Source: Citrobacter sp. wls619
GTDB lineage: Bacteria; Pseudomonadota; Gammaproteobacteria; Enterobacterales; Enterobacteriaceae
Assembly (NCBI RefSeq): GCF_005281345.1
Contig: NZ_SZXJ01000099.1
Location: forward strand, 62,001-126,000
Length of the DNA: 64,000 bases
Direction of reading: 5' to 3'
Below the pieces are notes generated by a model that was not told where the DNA came from, searched no databases, and saw nothing but the letters and a program-made list of their open reading frames with translations. Below are positions 19,084-30,565 of the stretch, piece after piece. Numbering within the stretch: position 1 is the stretch's first letter; each line of letters opens with the position of its first letter. The translations under genes were made by a program, and so were the position numbers.

Positions 19084-20190
19084 ATGTTTCATCGATTATG
19101 GACATTAATTCGCAAAGAGCTGCAATCGCTGCTGCGTGAGCCGCAGACGCGGGCCATTCTGATTTTACCGGTACTGATTCAGGTCATTCTGTTCCCGTTC
19201 GCCGCAACACTGGAAGTCACTAACGCCACTATCGCTATCTATAACGAAGATAACGGTAAACATTCGGTGGAATTAACCCAGCGTTTTGCCCGTGCCAGCG
19301 CCTTTACCCATATTCTGCTGCTGAAAAGCCCACAGGAAATCCAACCCACCATCGACACGCAAAAAGCACTGCTGCTGGTACGCTTCCCGGCAGACTTCTC
19401 GCGTAATCTGGATACTTTCCAGCAGGCGCCCATGCAGCTCATTCTCGATGGGCGCAACTCCAACAGCGCGCAGATTGCCGCGAATTATCTGCAGCAGATC
19501 GTTAAGGCGTATCAGCAGGATCTGATGGACGGCAAGCCGAAACCGAACAACAGCGAGCTGGTCGTGCGTAACTGGTATAACCCTAATCTGGATTACAAAT
19601 GGTTCGTGGTTCCGTCGCTGATCGCCATGATCACCACCATCGGCGTGATGATCGTCACCTCACTGTCGGTCGCCCGCGAACGCGAACAGGGCACACTTGA
19701 TCAACTGCTGGTTTCCCCACTGACGACCTGGCAGATTTTCATCGGTAAAGCGGTGCCCGCACTGATTGTTGCCACCTTTCAGGCCACCATCGTACTGGCC
19801 ATCGGCATCTGGGCCTATCACATCCCGTTTGCCGGTTCACTGGGTTTGTTCTACTTCACGATGGTGATTTACGGGTTGTCGCTGGTGGGATTTGGCTTGC
19901 TGATTTCGTCACTGTGCGCGACACAGCAGCAGGCATTTATCGGCGTCTTTGTCTTTATGATGCCGGCGATTTTGCTGTCCGGATATGTCTCTCCGGTCGA
20001 AAATATGCCGGTATGGTTGCAAAATCTGACATGGATAAACCCGATCCGTCACTTTACGGACATCACAAAACAGATTTACCTGAAGGATGCGAGTCTGAAG
20101 ATTGTCTGGGGAAGTTTGTGGCCGCTATTGGTGATAGCGGCCACAACAGGCTCAGCGGCGTATGCGATGTTTAGACGCAAAGTGATGTAA
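19084..20190 (+). CDS. ybhR: YbhR, ABC-2 type permease
   Basis: A 368-residue inner-membrane permease, last gene of the cecR-ybhGFSR operon. It has the same topology as YbhS: one N-terminal helix ([19 protein letters not shown]), an extracytoplasmic domain, then a helical core with the coupling motif [18 protein letters not shown] and the conserved [25 protein letters not shown]. It follows ybhS by 10 bp. Its last 13 codons overlap antisense with the end of ybhQ (39 bp, 20152-20190). The length matches E. coli. Confidence 0.94.
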   Translation: MFHRLWTLIRKELQSLLREPQTRAILILPVLIQVILFPFAATLEVTNATIAIYNEDNGKHSVELTQRFARASAFTHILLLKSPQEIQPTIDTQKALLLVRFPADFSRNLDTFQQAPMQLILDGRNSNSAQIAANYLQQIVKAYQQDLMDGKPKPNNSELVVRNWYNPNLDYKWFVVPSLIAMITTIGVMIVTSLSVAREREQGTLDQLLVSPLTTWQIFIGKAVPALIVATFQATIVLAIGIWAYHIPFAGSLGLFYFTMVIYGLSLVGFGLLISSLCATQQQAFIGVFVFMMPAILLSGYVSPVENMPVWLQNLTWINPIRHFTDITKQIYLKDASLKIVWGSLWPLLVIAATTGSAAYAMFRRKVM

Positions 20191-20562
20191 CTTTTTGTCT
20201 TTCGCCAACAGCGAGACCACTGCGGGTCCGGCAAGGATCGCCAGCCCCGCCAGCGCCAGTAACACGTTGTTTTGCAGCACACGCGACAGCAGCCACAGTA
20301 CGATCATTGCCGCACCGAAATACCACGTGGTCGTCAGTTCTTCCAGCACGTCAGCCACATCACGCCAGCGCTGTTCATGGTGACGTTGCAATGCCAGCAT
20401 TAAGATAACCGTTACGCCATACACGACGCATAATCCCAGGCCGACGTGCACCAGCTTGCCGCTCATCCAGCCCATTACCAGCAACGCCACTACCAGTAAA
20501 TGCAACACAATCTGCCAGCAACTTAGACCCGTTGCGACACGAACACGTTGTTGCCACCTCAT
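20152..20562 (-). CDS. ybhQ: YbhQ, inner-membrane protein of unknown function
   Basis: A 136-residue protein with about four hydrophobic segments ([74 protein letters not shown]) and a basic C-terminus ([16 protein letters not shown]). No catalytic motif is visible and the function is unknown. It is convergent with ybhR and overlaps it by 39 bp. The family length is the same in E. coli, so the overlap is not due to a mistaken stop. Confidence 0.9.
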   Translation of the reverse strand: MRWQQRVRVATGLSCWQIVLHLLVVALLVMGWMSGKLVHVGLGLCVVYGVTVILMLALQRHHEQRWRDVADVLEELTTTWYFGAAMIVLWLLSRVLQNNVLLALAGLAILAGPAVVSLLAKDKKLHHFASKHRIRR

Positions 20563-20753
20563 GGCTTTTCTCCTGAAGGATTTTTAACTAATTATTCAGA
20601 GTACCGGACTTTACGGAAAATTCCGCAACACCGCATCTTTTTGTGACGGCGACTACACTATTTATTTCGCCACAGAATTCACGATACGGTCAAAACCCCC
20701 GCATCCCGAAGGATGACGGAGAGAGTCAGGAAAGTGACGCCAACGGGAGAATC

Positions 20754-21515
20754 ATGAGCGAATCAGCAGACCGATTTTCATTCAATGTGCTCACCATTAA
20801 TACTCACAAGGGTTTCACCGCCTTTAACAGGCGCTTTATTTTGCCCGAGCTGCGGGATGCCGTCAGGGCAGTTGGCGCAGATATTGTGTGCCTGCAGGAA
20901 GTGCTGGGCGCTCACGACATACACGCACTGCAGATAGCAAACTGGCCGGATACCAGCCACTATGAGTTTCTGGCCGACAGCATGTGGAGCGATTTCGCCT
21001 ACGGGCGCAATGCCGTGTATCCACAGGGGCATCACGGCAACGCCGTGCTATCGCGTTACCCCATTGAACATTATGAAAACCGTGATGTATCCGTTGGCAC
21101 GAGTGAAAAGCGTGGTGTGCTTTACTGCCGCATTGTGCCGCCGATGCTTTCCCGCCCGATTCATGTGATGTGCGTCCACCTCGGTTTACGTGAAGCCCAT
21201 CGCCAGGCACAGCTCAGCATGCTGGCAAATTGGGTCAATGCCCTGCCCGACACGGACCCCGTGGTGGTTGCTGGCGATTTTAACGACTGGCGACAGCAGG
21301 CGAATTATCCGTTGAAGAGCCAGGCCGGTCTTGACGAGATTTTTACTCGCGCTCACGGTCGCCCGGCACGAACGTTCCCGGTGCGATGTCCTCTACTGCG
21401 CCTCGACAGGATCTATGTAAAAAATGCTAACGCCAGTATGCCAACCGCGCTGGCGCTGCGACACTGGCGACATTTGTCCGATCATGCTCCCCTGAGCGCG
21501 GAGATTCGTGTATGA
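20754..21515 (+). CDS. ybhP: YbhP, endonuclease/exonuclease/phosphatase-family protein
   Basis: A 253-residue protein of the Mg-dependent EEP fold (DNase I, inositol-phosphatase and sphingomyelinase relatives). Active-site stretches are visible: [17 protein letters not shown] with the metal-binding Glu, [27 protein letters not shown], and HLSDHAPL with the catalytic His near the end. The start is ATG 20754 (MSESADRF), preceded by GGGAG and giving the E. coli length. It is followed by clsB with a 4-bp overlap, and the pairing suggests a role in phospholipid or phosphodiester metabolism; the substrate is unknown. Confidence 0.92.
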   Translation: MSESADRFSFNVLTINTHKGFTAFNRRFILPELRDAVRAVGADIVCLQEVLGAHDIHALQIANWPDTSHYEFLADSMWSDFAYGRNAVYPQGHHGNAVLSRYPIEHYENRDVSVGTSEKRGVLYCRIVPPMLSRPIHVMCVHLGLREAHRQAQLSMLANWVNALPDTDPVVVAGDFNDWRQQANYPLKSQAGLDEIFTRAHGRPARTFPVRCPLLRLDRIYVKNANASMPTALALRHWRHLSDHAPLSAEIRV

Positions 21516-22753
21516 AAACTGGCTGGCGTGAAGGCAATCAAATTCAGCTCCTGGAAAACGGCGATCAGTACTATCCCGCCGTCTTTCACGCGATTGAACA
21601 GGCGGAGCAAAAAATCATTCTGGAGACCTTTATCTGGTTTGAAGATGCGGTTGGGAAACAGCTACATGCCGCGTTACTCGGCGCTGCCCAGCGAGGAATC
21701 AAAGCGGAGGTGCTGCTGGATGGCTACGGCTCGCCGGATCTTAGCGACAGCTTTGTTGAAGAGTTAACCGCGGCGGGTATTGTTTTCCGTTATTACGATC
21801 CACGCCCTCGTCTGTTCGGGATGCGCACCAATCTGTTTCGCCGGATGCATCGCAAAATTGTGGTCATTGACGATCGCATCGCCTTCGTCGGCGGCATTAA
21901 TTACTCCGCCGAACACATGTCTGACTACGGGCCGGAAGCCAAGCAAGATTACGCTGTGCGTATTGAAGGCCCGATTGTGGTTGATATTCTTACCTTCGTA
22001 CTGACGAGCCTGCCGGGACAAAGCGCCGTACGCCGCTGGTGGCGGCGGCATCACCGGGCAGTCGACAATCATCGCCCCGGCGAAGCGCAGGCGCTGTTCG
22101 TCTGGCGTGATAACGAGGAACATCGCGATGATATTGAACGCCATTATTTGAAAATGCTCGCGCAGGCAAAGCGGGAAGTGATTATTGCCAATGCCTATTT
22201 CTTCCCCGGTTATCGTCTGTTGCATGCACTACGTAAAGCGGCACGACGCGGCGTACGGGTAAAACTCATCGTTCAGGGCGAGCCTGATATTCCCATTGTG
22301 AAAGTGGGTGCCCGGTTGCTGTATAACTATCTGGTCAAAGGGGGCGTCCACGTCTACGAATATCACCGCAAGCCGCTGCATGGCAAAGTGGCGCTGATGG
22401 ACGATCACTGGGCTACCGTCGGCTCCAGCAATCTTGACCCGCTCAGTCTGTCGCTGAATCTGGAAGCCAATCTCATTATTTATGACCGCACATTTAACCA
22501 GACCCTGCGCGACAACCTGAACCCTATTATTGCGCAGGACTGCCAGCGGGTAGACGAATCCATGCTGCCAAAACGAACCTGGTGGAACCTGACCAAAAGC
22601 GTATTGGCATTTCACTTTTTACGCCACTTCCCGGCACTGGTCGGTTGGCTACCGGCACACACTCCACGCCTGACTGAAGTGGAGCCGCCGGCACAACCCG
22701 CGATCGCAACACAAGATCGCATTCACGCTGAAGATGCTGGAGGAAAAACCTGA
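21512..22753 (+). CDS. clsB: ClsB (YbhO), cardiolipin synthase B
   Basis: A 413-residue phospholipase-D-superfamily enzyme. Two HKD motifs form the active site: [18 protein letters not shown] near residue 113 and [18 protein letters not shown] near 289. E. coli ClsB makes cardiolipin from phosphatidylglycerol, and YbhP is encoded with it. It overlaps ybhP by ATGA at 21512. Its stop codon overlaps by one base the ATG of what should be ybhN, but only a 17-codon remnant follows here. Confidence 0.95.
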   Translation: MKTGWREGNQIQLLENGDQYYPAVFHAIEQAEQKIILETFIWFEDAVGKQLHAALLGAAQRGIKAEVLLDGYGSPDLSDSFVEELTAAGIVFRYYDPRPRLFGMRTNLFRRMHRKIVVIDDRIAFVGGINYSAEHMSDYGPEAKQDYAVRIEGPIVVDILTFVLTSLPGQSAVRRWWRRHHRAVDNHRPGEAQALFVWRDNEEHRDDIERHYLKMLAQAKREVIIANAYFFPGYRLLHALRKAARRGVRVKLIVQGEPDIPIVKVGARLLYNYLVKGGVHVYEYHRKPLHGKVALMDDHWATVGSSNLDPLSLSLNLEANLIIYDRTFNQTLRDNLNPIIAQDCQRVDESMLPKRTWWNLTKSVLAFHFLRHFPALVGWLPAHTPRLTEVEPPAQPAIATQDRIHAEDAGGKT

Positions 22754-22806
22754 TGGCGAAGTCGGGCGAACAAGCGGCGGGTAAAAAACGAGGAGGCGAT
22801 GGTTAA
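22753..22806 (+). pseudogene. ybhN: ybhN remnant: 17-codon ORF left by an apparent internal deletion
   Basis: In E. coli clsB is followed by ybhN, an integral-membrane protein of about 318 residues. Here an ATG overlaps the clsB stop (TGATG) exactly as a coupled ybhN would, but the frame reads only MAKS then GEQAAGKKRGGDG and stops. The first four residues resemble a YbhN start, and the basic tail could be its old C-terminus, so an in-frame deletion of nearly the whole gene is the simplest reading. No YbhN membrane segments occur elsewhere in the gap. The alternative is that this is a chance ORF in a naturally ybhN-less genome. Confidence 0.5.
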
Positions 22807-22814
22807 ATCATCGT

Positions 22815-22912
22815 GACTTTAGTGCCGGATGCGGCTTAACGCCTTATCCGGCCTACTTTCGTTGCAAAACCGTAGGCCGGACAGGCGCAGCGCCATCCGG
22901 CGACAAGCATTA
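22815..22912. repeat. REP/BIME element between clsB and ybhL
   Basis: Two inverted REP units are visible: GTGCCGGATGCGGC...CCTTATCCGGCC, then GTAGGCCGGACAGGCG...GCCATCCGGCG. Confidence 0.85.
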
Positions 22913-23614
22913 TCGACGATTGCCGAAGATACGCAGCAACATCAGGAACAGGTTGATGAAGTCCAGATACAGCGTTAACGCGCCGAGGATCGCATACTTG
23001 CGCAGATTCGAACTATCACGCAGGTCGATCTGCTCACCGATGTTTTTCAGCTTTTGCGTATCGTAGGCCGTCAGGCCGACAAACACGATCACCCCAATGT
23101 AGGTCACTGCCCACATCAGCGCTTCGCTCTTCAGCCAGAAGTTAACCAACGAGGCCAGAACGATACCAATTAACGCCATAAACAGCATGTTACCCAAGCC
23201 GCTGAGATCGCGTTTAGTGGTGTATCCGTACAGGCTCATGATACCGAACATCCCGCCGGTCACCACGAAGGTGCTGGCGATAGACGAGTAGGTATAAACG
23301 ATAAAAATACTCGATAGCGTCAGCCCGGTTAGCGCCGAATAGAGCATAAACAGCGTCGTTGCCATTCCGGCACTGAGCTTTTGCACCATTCCCGACAGGA
23401 CAAATACCAGCGCCAGTTGCGCAATGATCAGCCCAAAGAAGGTAATTTTGCTGGAAAAGACAAACATCATCACCGCAGGCGTATTCGCCGCGTACCATGC
23501 AATAAACGCCGTCAGTAACAACCCACAGGTCATCCAGCCGTAGACCTGCGCCATGTAGGTTTGCAGGCCAGAACGGGCCTGCACAATAGAATCGGATCGT
23601 GGGAATCGGTCCAT
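22910..23614 (-). CDS. ybhL: YbhL, Bax-inhibitor-1 family membrane protein
   Basis: A 234-residue protein of the BI-1/YccA/UPF0005 (TMBIM) family. About seven membrane segments are visible (GWMTCGLLLTAFIAWYAA, FGLIIAQLALVFVLSGMV, TLFMLYSALTGLTLSSIFIVYTY and others). The family-typical YDTQKLKNIGEQ and LYLDFINLFLMLLRIFGNRR mark the C-terminus. Eukaryotic and Bacillus relatives are pH-sensitive calcium leak channels; activity of YbhL itself is not established. E. coli has ybhM next to it; no ybhM is present here. Confidence 0.94.
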   Translation of the reverse strand: MDRFPRSDSIVQARSGLQTYMAQVYGWMTCGLLLTAFIAWYAANTPAVMMFVFSSKITFFGLIIAQLALVFVLSGMVQKLSAGMATTLFMLYSALTGLTLSSIFIVYTYSSIASTFVVTGGMFGIMSLYGYTTKRDLSGLGNMLFMALIGIVLASLVNFWLKSEALMWAVTYIGVIVFVGLTAYDTQKLKNIGEQIDLRDSSNLRKYAILGALTLYLDFINLFLMLLRIFGNRR

Positions 23615-23655
23615 GACAATCTCCTGAGTCAGTATGTGTCTAAACCAATTGTACT

Positions 23656-24108
23656 CTACCAGCGTTTTGCTGCTTGCTTATCGCTGTCGCGGGCGTCGAC
23701 CCAACGTTCACCTTCCGGCGTGGCTTCGCGTTTCCAGAACGGCGCACGCGTTTTCAGGTAATCCATAATGAACTGCCCGGCATCAAACGCGCTACTACGA
23801 TGCGCACTGGTCACACCGACAAAAACAATTTCATCGCCCGGCCACAGTTCGCCAATGCGATGGATCACCGTTACCCGGCCTAGCGGCCAGCGCGTACGCG
23901 CTTCGTCGACGATTTCCGCCAGCGCTTTTTCAGTCATCCCCGGATAGTGTTCCAGCGTTAATGCTTGCACGCTGTCACCCAGATTATGATTGCGGACTTT
24001 ACCGGTGAAGGTGACCACCGCGCCGTCTTCATCGCGCCCGGCAAGCCAGGGGTATTCGTCACCGACGCTGAATGGCGCATGCCCAACAACAATTCGCGTT
24101 TCAGCCAT
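23656..24108 (-). CDS. moaE: MoaE, molybdopterin synthase catalytic subunit
   Basis: A 150-residue large subunit of molybdopterin synthase, which inserts two sulfurs from MoaD thiocarboxylate into cyclic pyranopterin monophosphate. Conserved stretches are GAVVTFTGKVR, LEHYPGMTEKAL, HRIGELWPGDEIVFVGVTSAHRSSAFDA and MDYLKTRAPFWKRE with the catalytic lysines. It is last gene of the moaABCDE operon and starts one base after the moaD stop. The terminal motif WVDARDSDK is typical of enterobacterial MoaE. Confidence 0.96.
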   Translation of the reverse strand: MAETRIVVGHAPFSVGDEYPWLAGRDEDGAVVTFTGKVRNHNLGDSVQALTLEHYPGMTEKALAEIVDEARTRWPLGRVTVIHRIGELWPGDEIVFVGVTSAHRSSAFDAGQFIMDYLKTRAPFWKREATPEGERWVDARDSDKQAAKRW

Positions 24109-24109
24109 T

Positions 24110-24355
24110 TTAGCCTCCGGTCACTGGCGGGAAGAAAGCCACTTCATCACCCGCCCTGAGAGGATGATCAAAGCTGACCAGCGTCTGGTTTACCGCCGCC
24201 AGCAGCTTGCCATCTTCCAGCGCCAGTGCCCAACGATCGCTTTTGCCCGCCAGATGCTGACGCAGTGCTTCTACCGTTGGAAATTCAGCCGTCACCTCTA
24301 GCGCATCGGTGTTGACCAGTTCGCGCACCTGGGCAAAGAAAAGAACCTTAATCAT
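24110..24355 (-). CDS. moaD: MoaD, molybdopterin synthase sulfur-carrier subunit
   Basis: An 81-residue ubiquitin-fold sulfur carrier ending in the functional Gly-Gly (FFPPVTGG), which is adenylylated by MoeB and thiocarboxylated. ATG 24355 (MIKVLFFAQ) gives the E. coli length. It overlaps the 3' end of moaC by 8 bp, so upstream in-frame ATGs lie within moaC and are rejected. Confidence 0.96.
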   Translation of the reverse strand: MIKVLFFAQVRELVNTDALEVTAEFPTVEALRQHLAGKSDRWALALEDGKLLAAVNQTLVSFDHPLRAGDEVAFFPPVTGG

Positions 24356-24833
24356 GTGCATCCACCTTAAAATCCCCCGACTTGCCGCCGCTTTTTGCCA
24401 GCAGACGTACCGGACCAATTACCATATCCTTTTGTACTGCTTTGCACATGTCGTAAATGGTCAACGCCGCAACGGAAGCCGCCGTTAATGCTTCCATTTC
24501 AACGCCGGTTTTTCCCGTCAGCCGACATAGCGTTTCAATGCGAACACGGTTGTGTTCTGGTTCGGCCTGCAGGTTGACTTCAACCTTGCTGAGCATCAGC
24601 GGATGGCACAGCGGGATCAGATCCCAGGTGCGTTTAGCCGCCTGAATACCCGCAATGCGGGCCGTAGCGAAAACATCACCTTTATGATGGCTGCCATCAA
24701 TAATCATCGCCAGCGTTTCACTGCGCATGGTCACGAATGCTTCAGCTCGCGCCTCGCGTACCGTCTCTGCTTTGGCAGAAACATCCACCATGTGCGCTTC
24801 ACCAGCGGCATTAATATGGGTTAATTGCGACAT
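24348..24833 (-). CDS. moaC: MoaC, cyclic pyranopterin monophosphate synthase
   Basis: A 161-residue enzyme that, after MoaA, completes conversion of GTP to cPMP. Conserved motifs are [50 protein letters not shown] (substrate pocket), [21 protein letters not shown], and [19 protein letters not shown] with the catalytic lysines. It lies between moaB (2-bp gap) and moaD (8-bp overlap). Confidence 0.97.
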   Translation of the reverse strand: MSQLTHINAAGEAHMVDVSAKAETVREARAEAFVTMRSETLAMIIDGSHHKGDVFATARIAGIQAAKRTWDLIPLCHPLMLSKVEVNLQAEPEHNRVRIETLCRLTGKTGVEMEALTAASVAALTIYDMCKAVQKDMVIGPVRLLAKSGGKSGDFKVDAHD

Positions 24834-24835
24834 AC

Positions 24836-25348
24836 TTATTTCTTCAAATGTGGGTGGAAGTTACACGGACGTGTACGGGCATCGAGCTGCGGCGCAATAA
24901 TATTTTCCCAGGCGGTACGACACGCTTTGGTCGACCCCGGCATGGCGAAAATCAGCGTCTTATTTGCCACCCCGGCAACCGCACGAGACTGCAGCGTCGC
25001 CGTACCAATCTCTTCAAAGGAGAGCATGCGAAATACTTCGCCGAAGCCTTCGACTTCTCTGTCAAACAGCGGCAGCAGCGCTTCCGGTGCCTGATCGCCT
25101 TCGGTTAAACCGGTACCGCCAGTAATGAGCACGACTTGCACATCGTCACTGGCAATCCACGCAGAAACCTGAGCGCGAATCGCATAGCGGTTCTCTTTGA
25201 CAATCGCCTTATCAACAATCTGATGACCCGCTTCTTGCGCCGAATCACGCAGATAATGGCCGGAAGTGTCATCTTCTTCGCCACGACGGTTGGAAACGGT
25301 AAGAATAGCAATGCGTGTCGGGATAAATTCAGCGCTTACCTGACTCAT
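24836..25348 (-). CDS. moaB: MoaB, molybdopterin-binding MogA-like protein
   Basis: A 170-residue protein of the MoaB/MogA fold. The molybdopterin-binding signature [18 protein letters not shown] and the loop [20 protein letters not shown] are visible. Archaeal MoaB adenylylates molybdopterin, while in E. coli this is done by MogA and MoaB is dispensable, so its exact role here is uncertain. Second gene of the moa operon. Confidence 0.96.
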   Translation of the reverse strand: MSQVSAEFIPTRIAILTVSNRRGEEDDTSGHYLRDSAQEAGHQIVDKAIVKENRYAIRAQVSAWIASDDVQVVLITGGTGLTEGDQAPEALLPLFDREVEGFGEVFRMLSFEEIGTATLQSRAVAGVANKTLIFAMPGSTKACRTAWENIIAPQLDARTRPCNFHPHLKK

Positions 25349-25367
25349 GAGAAACTCCTTTTAGCGA

Positions 25368-26357
25368 TCAGCCGCCAATGTAAGATAAGTTTTGCGTAAT
25401 ACCGGTATTGTTCTGATGCAGGAAATGGGTCTGCTTTTTCTCCAGCAACGCGGCAGAGATACGTTCTTCAAGCGCAGCCTGCTGGGCGTCGTCGGTCAGC
25501 AAATCACGCAAGTTCACCCCGCCTTCACCAAATAAACACAGATGAAGTTTGCCGACGGATGAAACACGCAGGCGATTGCAGGTGGCGCAGAAGTCTTTCT
25601 CATAAGGCATGATCAGACCAATTTCACCGGCATAATCAGGATGGCAGAAAACCTGAGCCGGACCGTCGCTGCGCTGGCGTAACTGGTGGATCCAGCCGCG
25701 CTTAAGCAGTTCATCGCGCAGTACCTGCCCGGAGATATGGTGTTTGCGGAAGAGAGAACTGCCCTCACCCGTTTCCATCAGTTCAATAAAACGTAGCTGA
25801 ATTGGCCGCGGTTGAACCCAGGCCAGGAAGGTGTCCAGTTGATGATGGTTTACATCGCGCATCAGCACGGTGTTGACTTTCACTTTTTCAAAACCGGCAT
25901 CGAAGGCGGCGTCAATCCCCGCCATCACCTGCTGAAACTTATCCTGCCCGGTAATGGCGTGAAACTGACGGGCATCGAGGCTGTCGACGCTGACGTTAAG
26001 TGCCGTCAGCCCGGCATCGCGCCATGCAGCAGCATCGCGCGCCAGACGATAACCATTGGTGGTTACCGCAATCTGACGAATCGCGTCGTTTTCACGTACG
26101 GCAGCAATAATGTCGGTAAAATCGCGACGCAGTGACGGTTCGCCACCTGTCAGACGCACCTTTTCCGTTCCCAGACTGGCGAACGCACGTGTGACGCGGC
26201 GAATTTCATCAACGGTCAAAAAGCCGTTATTAGTCACACCACCTGGCTTATAGCCATCTGGCAGACAGTAGGTGCAACGAAAGTTACACACATCGGTAAT
26301 CGACAAACGCAAGTAGTAAAACTTACGCGCGAATGCATCGGTAAGTTGAGAGCCCAT
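25368..26357 (-). CDS. moaA: MoaA, radical SAM GTP 3',8-cyclase
   Basis: A 329-residue radical SAM enzyme starting Moco synthesis from GTP. The N-terminal Fe-S cysteines form CNFRCTYC (Cys24, 28, 31). The C-terminal cluster cysteines lie in [18 protein letters not shown] and [10 protein letters not shown], and the protein ends YIGG with the required Gly-Gly. ATG 26357 follows AAAGGTG and gives the E. coli length; the reading frame upstream to 26423 lies inside the Moco riboswitch and is not translated as part of MoaA. Confidence 0.96.
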   Translation of the reverse strand: MGSQLTDAFARKFYYLRLSITDVCNFRCTYCLPDGYKPGGVTNNGFLTVDEIRRVTRAFASLGTEKVRLTGGEPSLRRDFTDIIAAVRENDAIRQIAVTTNGYRLARDAAAWRDAGLTALNVSVDSLDARQFHAITGQDKFQQVMAGIDAAFDAGFEKVKVNTVLMRDVNHHQLDTFLAWVQPRPIQLRFIELMETGEGSSLFRKHHISGQVLRDELLKRGWIHQLRQRSDGPAQVFCHPDYAGEIGLIMPYEKDFCATCNRLRVSSVGKLHLCLFGEGGVNLRDLLTDDAQQAALEERISAALLEKKQTHFLHQNNTGITQNLSYIGG

Positions 26358-26423
26358 GTACACCTTTCCAAATACGGGAGGCGAAGTCATTTCTTCCTGC
26401 GCCCTGGTGACAATCGTATTCAC

Positions 26424-27688
<1,265 letters not shown>

Positions 27689-27697
27689 ACGTATTTG

Positions 27698-27775
27698 CCC
27701 GATGCGCTGCGCTTATCAGGCCTACAGGTGCGCTTGTAGGCCGGATAAGGGGTTTACCCCGCATCCGGCACCCAC
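27698..27775. repeat. REP/BIME element between ybhK and uvrB
   Basis: Inverted units CGATGCGCTGCGCTTATCAG and GTAGGCCGGATAAGG...GCATCCGGC occupy the convergent gap. Confidence 0.85.
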
Positions 27776-29797
27776 TTACGATGCCGCGATAAACAATTCA
27801 CGCAACTGATGCAACTGGTCACGGATCTGCGCGGCCTCTTCGAACTCAAGGTTCTGCGCATGCTGCATCATCTGACCTTCCAGCTCGTGAATCTTCTGCT
27901 GCAGCGCTTTCGGCGTCATATCCAGCTCAACAACCTCGGATTTCGCCCCGGCACGCGACTTCCCTTTACCTTTCGCTTTGGTCTTCGCAATATTCTGACC
28001 CAACGCCAGAATATCAACGACTTTCTTGTTCAGCCCCTGTGGCGTAATACCGTGCTCTTCGTTATACAGTTGCTGCTTCTCGCGACGACGTTCGGTTTCA
28101 CCAATGGCCTTCGCCATCGATGCGGTAATTTTATCGCCGTAGAGAATCGCTTTACCGTTGATGTTACGCGCCGCTCGACCGATGGTCTGGATAAGCGATC
28201 GTTCCGAACGCAGGAACCCTTCTTTGTCTGCATCCAGAATCGCCACCAGAGAGACCTCTGGCATGTCCAGGCCTTCTCGTAACAGGTTGATACCCACCAG
28301 CACGTCAAACTCGCCCAGGCGCAAATCACGGATGATTTCCATGCGTTCGACGGTATCAATGTCGGAGTGCAGATAGCGCACCCGTTCGCCGTGTTCTTCG
28401 AGGTATTCGGTGAGGTCTTCCGCCATGCGTTTGGTCAGCGTCGTCACCAGCACGCGTTCGTTAATCGCCGCGCGAATGCGGATCTCAGACAGCAGATCGT
28501 CGACCTGCGTCGCCACCGGACGCACCTCAATGACCGGGTCCAGCAGCCCGGTGGGCCGCACCACCTGATCGACCACATCATCACCGGATTTCTCCAGCTC
28601 ATAATTACCCGGTGTCGCTGAAACATAAATGGTTTGCGGCGCCAGCGCCTCGAACTCTTCAAACTTCAGCGGACGGTTATCCAGCGCCGACGGCAGACGG
28701 AATCCATATTCAACCAGCGTCTCTTTTCGTGCCCGGTCGCCGCGGTACATCCCACCAATTTGCGGAATCGTAACGTGGGATTCATCCACCACCAACAGGC
28801 CATCGGCGGGCAGGTAATCAAACAACGTCGGCGGCGGCTCGCCCGGACCGCGTCCGGACAGATAGCGGGAATAGTTTTCAATACCCGAGCAGTAACCCAG
28901 CTCGTTCATCATTTCCAGATCGAACTGCGTACGCTGGCTTAAACGCTGTTCTTCCACCAGCTTGTTGTTCGCCAGCAGGATTTTGCGGCGATCCGCCAGC
29001 TCGACTTTAATTTCTTCCATAGCCTGCACAATACGTTCGCGCGGCGTCACGTAGTGGGTTTTCGGGTAAATAGTGAAGCGCGAAATCGTGGATTCAACCT
29101 GCCCGGTTAGCGGGTCGAACAGCGACAAGCGCTCAACTTCTTCATCAAACAATTCGACGCGCAGCGCGATATCGTCAGATTCGGCCGGAAAGATGTCGAT
29201 CACCTCACCACGCACGCGGAACGTCCCGCGCTGGAATGCCTGATCGTTACGCGTGTACTGCAGTTCAGCCAGCCGGCGCAGGATCGCGCGCTGGTCGATA
29301 ATCATCCCCACCGTCAGGTGCAACATCATCTTCAGATACAGATCCGGATCGCCCAGACCGTAGATCGCGGAAACCGAGGCCACCACCACCACATCCCGCC
29401 GTTCAAGCAGAGCTTTGGTCGCCGACAAACGCATCTGCTCAATGTGTTCGTTGACCGAGGCATCTTTCTCGATGAAGGTATCAGAGCTCGGCACGTAGGC
29501 TTCCGGCTGATAGTAGTCGTAGTAGGAGACGAAATACTCAACCGCGTTATCCGGGAAGAACTCTTTCATCTCGCCGTACAACTGAGCTGCGAGGGTCTTG
29601 TTAGGGGCCAGCACCATCGTCGGACGCTGTAAATCCGCAATCACGTTGGCGATAGTGAATGTCTTCCCCGACCCTGTCACCCCGAGCAGCGTCTGATGCG
29701 CCAGACCATCCTCCAGCCCTTCTTCCAGGCGACGAATCGCCTCAGGCTGATCGCCAGAGGGTTTAAAAGCGGAATTCAGTTTGAACGGTTTACTCAT
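27776..29797 (-). CDS. uvrB: UvrB, excinuclease ABC subunit B
   Basis: A 673-residue damage-recognition helicase of nucleotide excision repair. Motifs are Walker [14 protein letters not shown] near residue 40, the beta-hairpin [12 protein letters not shown] that inserts behind lesions near 95, [23 protein letters not shown], and the helicase VI region QTIGRAARN. The C-terminal UVR domain ([34 protein letters not shown]) binds UvrC. A LexA box lies 74 bp upstream. Confidence 0.98.
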   Translation of the reverse strand: MSKPFKLNSAFKPSGDQPEAIRRLEEGLEDGLAHQTLLGVTGSGKTFTIANVIADLQRPTMVLAPNKTLAAQLYGEMKEFFPDNAVEYFVSYYDYYQPEAYVPSSDTFIEKDASVNEHIEQMRLSATKALLERRDVVVVASVSAIYGLGDPDLYLKMMLHLTVGMIIDQRAILRRLAELQYTRNDQAFQRGTFRVRGEVIDIFPAESDDIALRVELFDEEVERLSLFDPLTGQVESTISRFTIYPKTHYVTPRERIVQAMEEIKVELADRRKILLANNKLVEEQRLSQRTQFDLEMMNELGYCSGIENYSRYLSGRGPGEPPPTLFDYLPADGLLVVDESHVTIPQIGGMYRGDRARKETLVEYGFRLPSALDNRPLKFEEFEALAPQTIYVSATPGNYELEKSGDDVVDQVVRPTGLLDPVIEVRPVATQVDDLLSEIRIRAAINERVLVTTLTKRMAEDLTEYLEEHGERVRYLHSDIDTVERMEIIRDLRLGEFDVLVGINLLREGLDMPEVSLVAILDADKEGFLRSERSLIQTIGRAARNINGKAILYGDKITASMAKAIGETERRREKQQLYNEEHGITPQGLNKKVVDILALGQNIAKTKAKGKGKSRAGAKSEVVELDMTPKALQQKIHELEGQMMQHAQNLEFEEAAQIRDQLHQLRELFIAAS

Positions 29798-29870
29798 GAG
29801 CAGCTACCTGAAGCAATGGGCGGGCAGGTGTGTAATTTTACTCGCAGCAGTATATTTTGCCAGTAAAATA

Positions 29871-29890
29871 TACTGGATGAAAAAACAGTA
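29871..29890. promoter_or_regulatory. LexA (SOS) box of uvrB
   Basis: On the minus strand TACTGTTTTTTCATCCAGTA matches the CTGT-N8-ACAG consensus with one change (CCAG for ACAG), the same deviation as in E. coli uvrB. Confidence 0.88.
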
Positions 29891-30191
29891 ACGCACCAGA
29901 ATATTTCTGTTACGCCCTCAGAATGCCCGTCAGAGCAGGCTAAAATTTTGGCACTGGCAAGATAAAACACCAGTAAAAATGTGTTATCCCCAAACCAATG
30001 ACTTTTTTAACATTTGTCAAGACGGCAGATGAAAGTTTTATGGCAACGCATGACACTTCCGCGACAGCCATTGCTTTTATCTAACATTCTGTATTTCAAT
30101 AACTATTCTCTCGAGCCGTCTTTCGCATCAATTTAGTCGCAGGCCGCGTCTTCTCTCGCTTACATTGTGTTTTCTAACTCTAATACACAAG

Positions 30192-30216
30192 GTTATCCAC
30201 AGGAATAGTGGATAAC
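30192..30216. promoter_or_regulatory. Inverted pair of DnaA-box-like sequences upstream of uvrB
   Basis: GTTATCCAC and its exact inverse GTGGATAAC are separated by 7 bp. The left copy extends to the consensus DnaA box TTATCCACA (30193-30201); the right copy has one mismatch. DnaA involvement upstream of uvrB has been reported in E. coli, so this may be a conserved regulatory site. Confidence 0.6.
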
Positions 30217-30565
30217 TGCCTCCAGCCCGTGCTGACTGCCGCCTGGCAAAAACACCGACGTGCCCTTTTCGGGTGGGATAAAAAAAAATTATCGCCATTT
30301 TTTTATATTTATCAGCTAACGAAGCCCTGGAGGCGGTCGAGATCTTGCTCGCATTTTCACCATTTACCTGCCTGCACCATTCCGACGCGACCCGGCACTG
30401 GCAGTGTGCGCAAAATTAACCCGGATCGCTAAAAACCAGACATCGCTGCCGGTGGATCACGCTATCCCGCTGTTTTTCGCGTATTTCCCTTTTCTGGCAA
30501 GAGATTTGCAATTTTCTTCTGCTCCCCGGCCTATCGGGCGAATAACTTCATGATGGAGAAAATCG

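Larger units (their letters stand above)
29798..30565. promoter_or_regulatory. 768-bp uvrB upstream region
   Basis: No supported gene. It holds the uvrB promoter with its LexA box (29871-29890), an AT-rich central part, an inverted repeat of DnaA-box-like sequences (30192-30216), and near 30540-30565 the ribosome-binding site of the ABC-ATPase gene. A short ORF at 30208-30432 has no homology and is not called. Confidence 0.6.

Noticed and set aside
22815-22912. Repeated GC-rich units that could be mistaken for a CRISPR array
   Set aside because: These and similar blocks at 9078, 27698, 36784 and 56850 are inverted REP/BIME units without regular spacers or cas genes.
30208-30432. 74-codon frame in the uvrB upstream region
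   Set aside because: No homology, no ribosome-binding site, and it starts within the DnaA-box inverted repeat.
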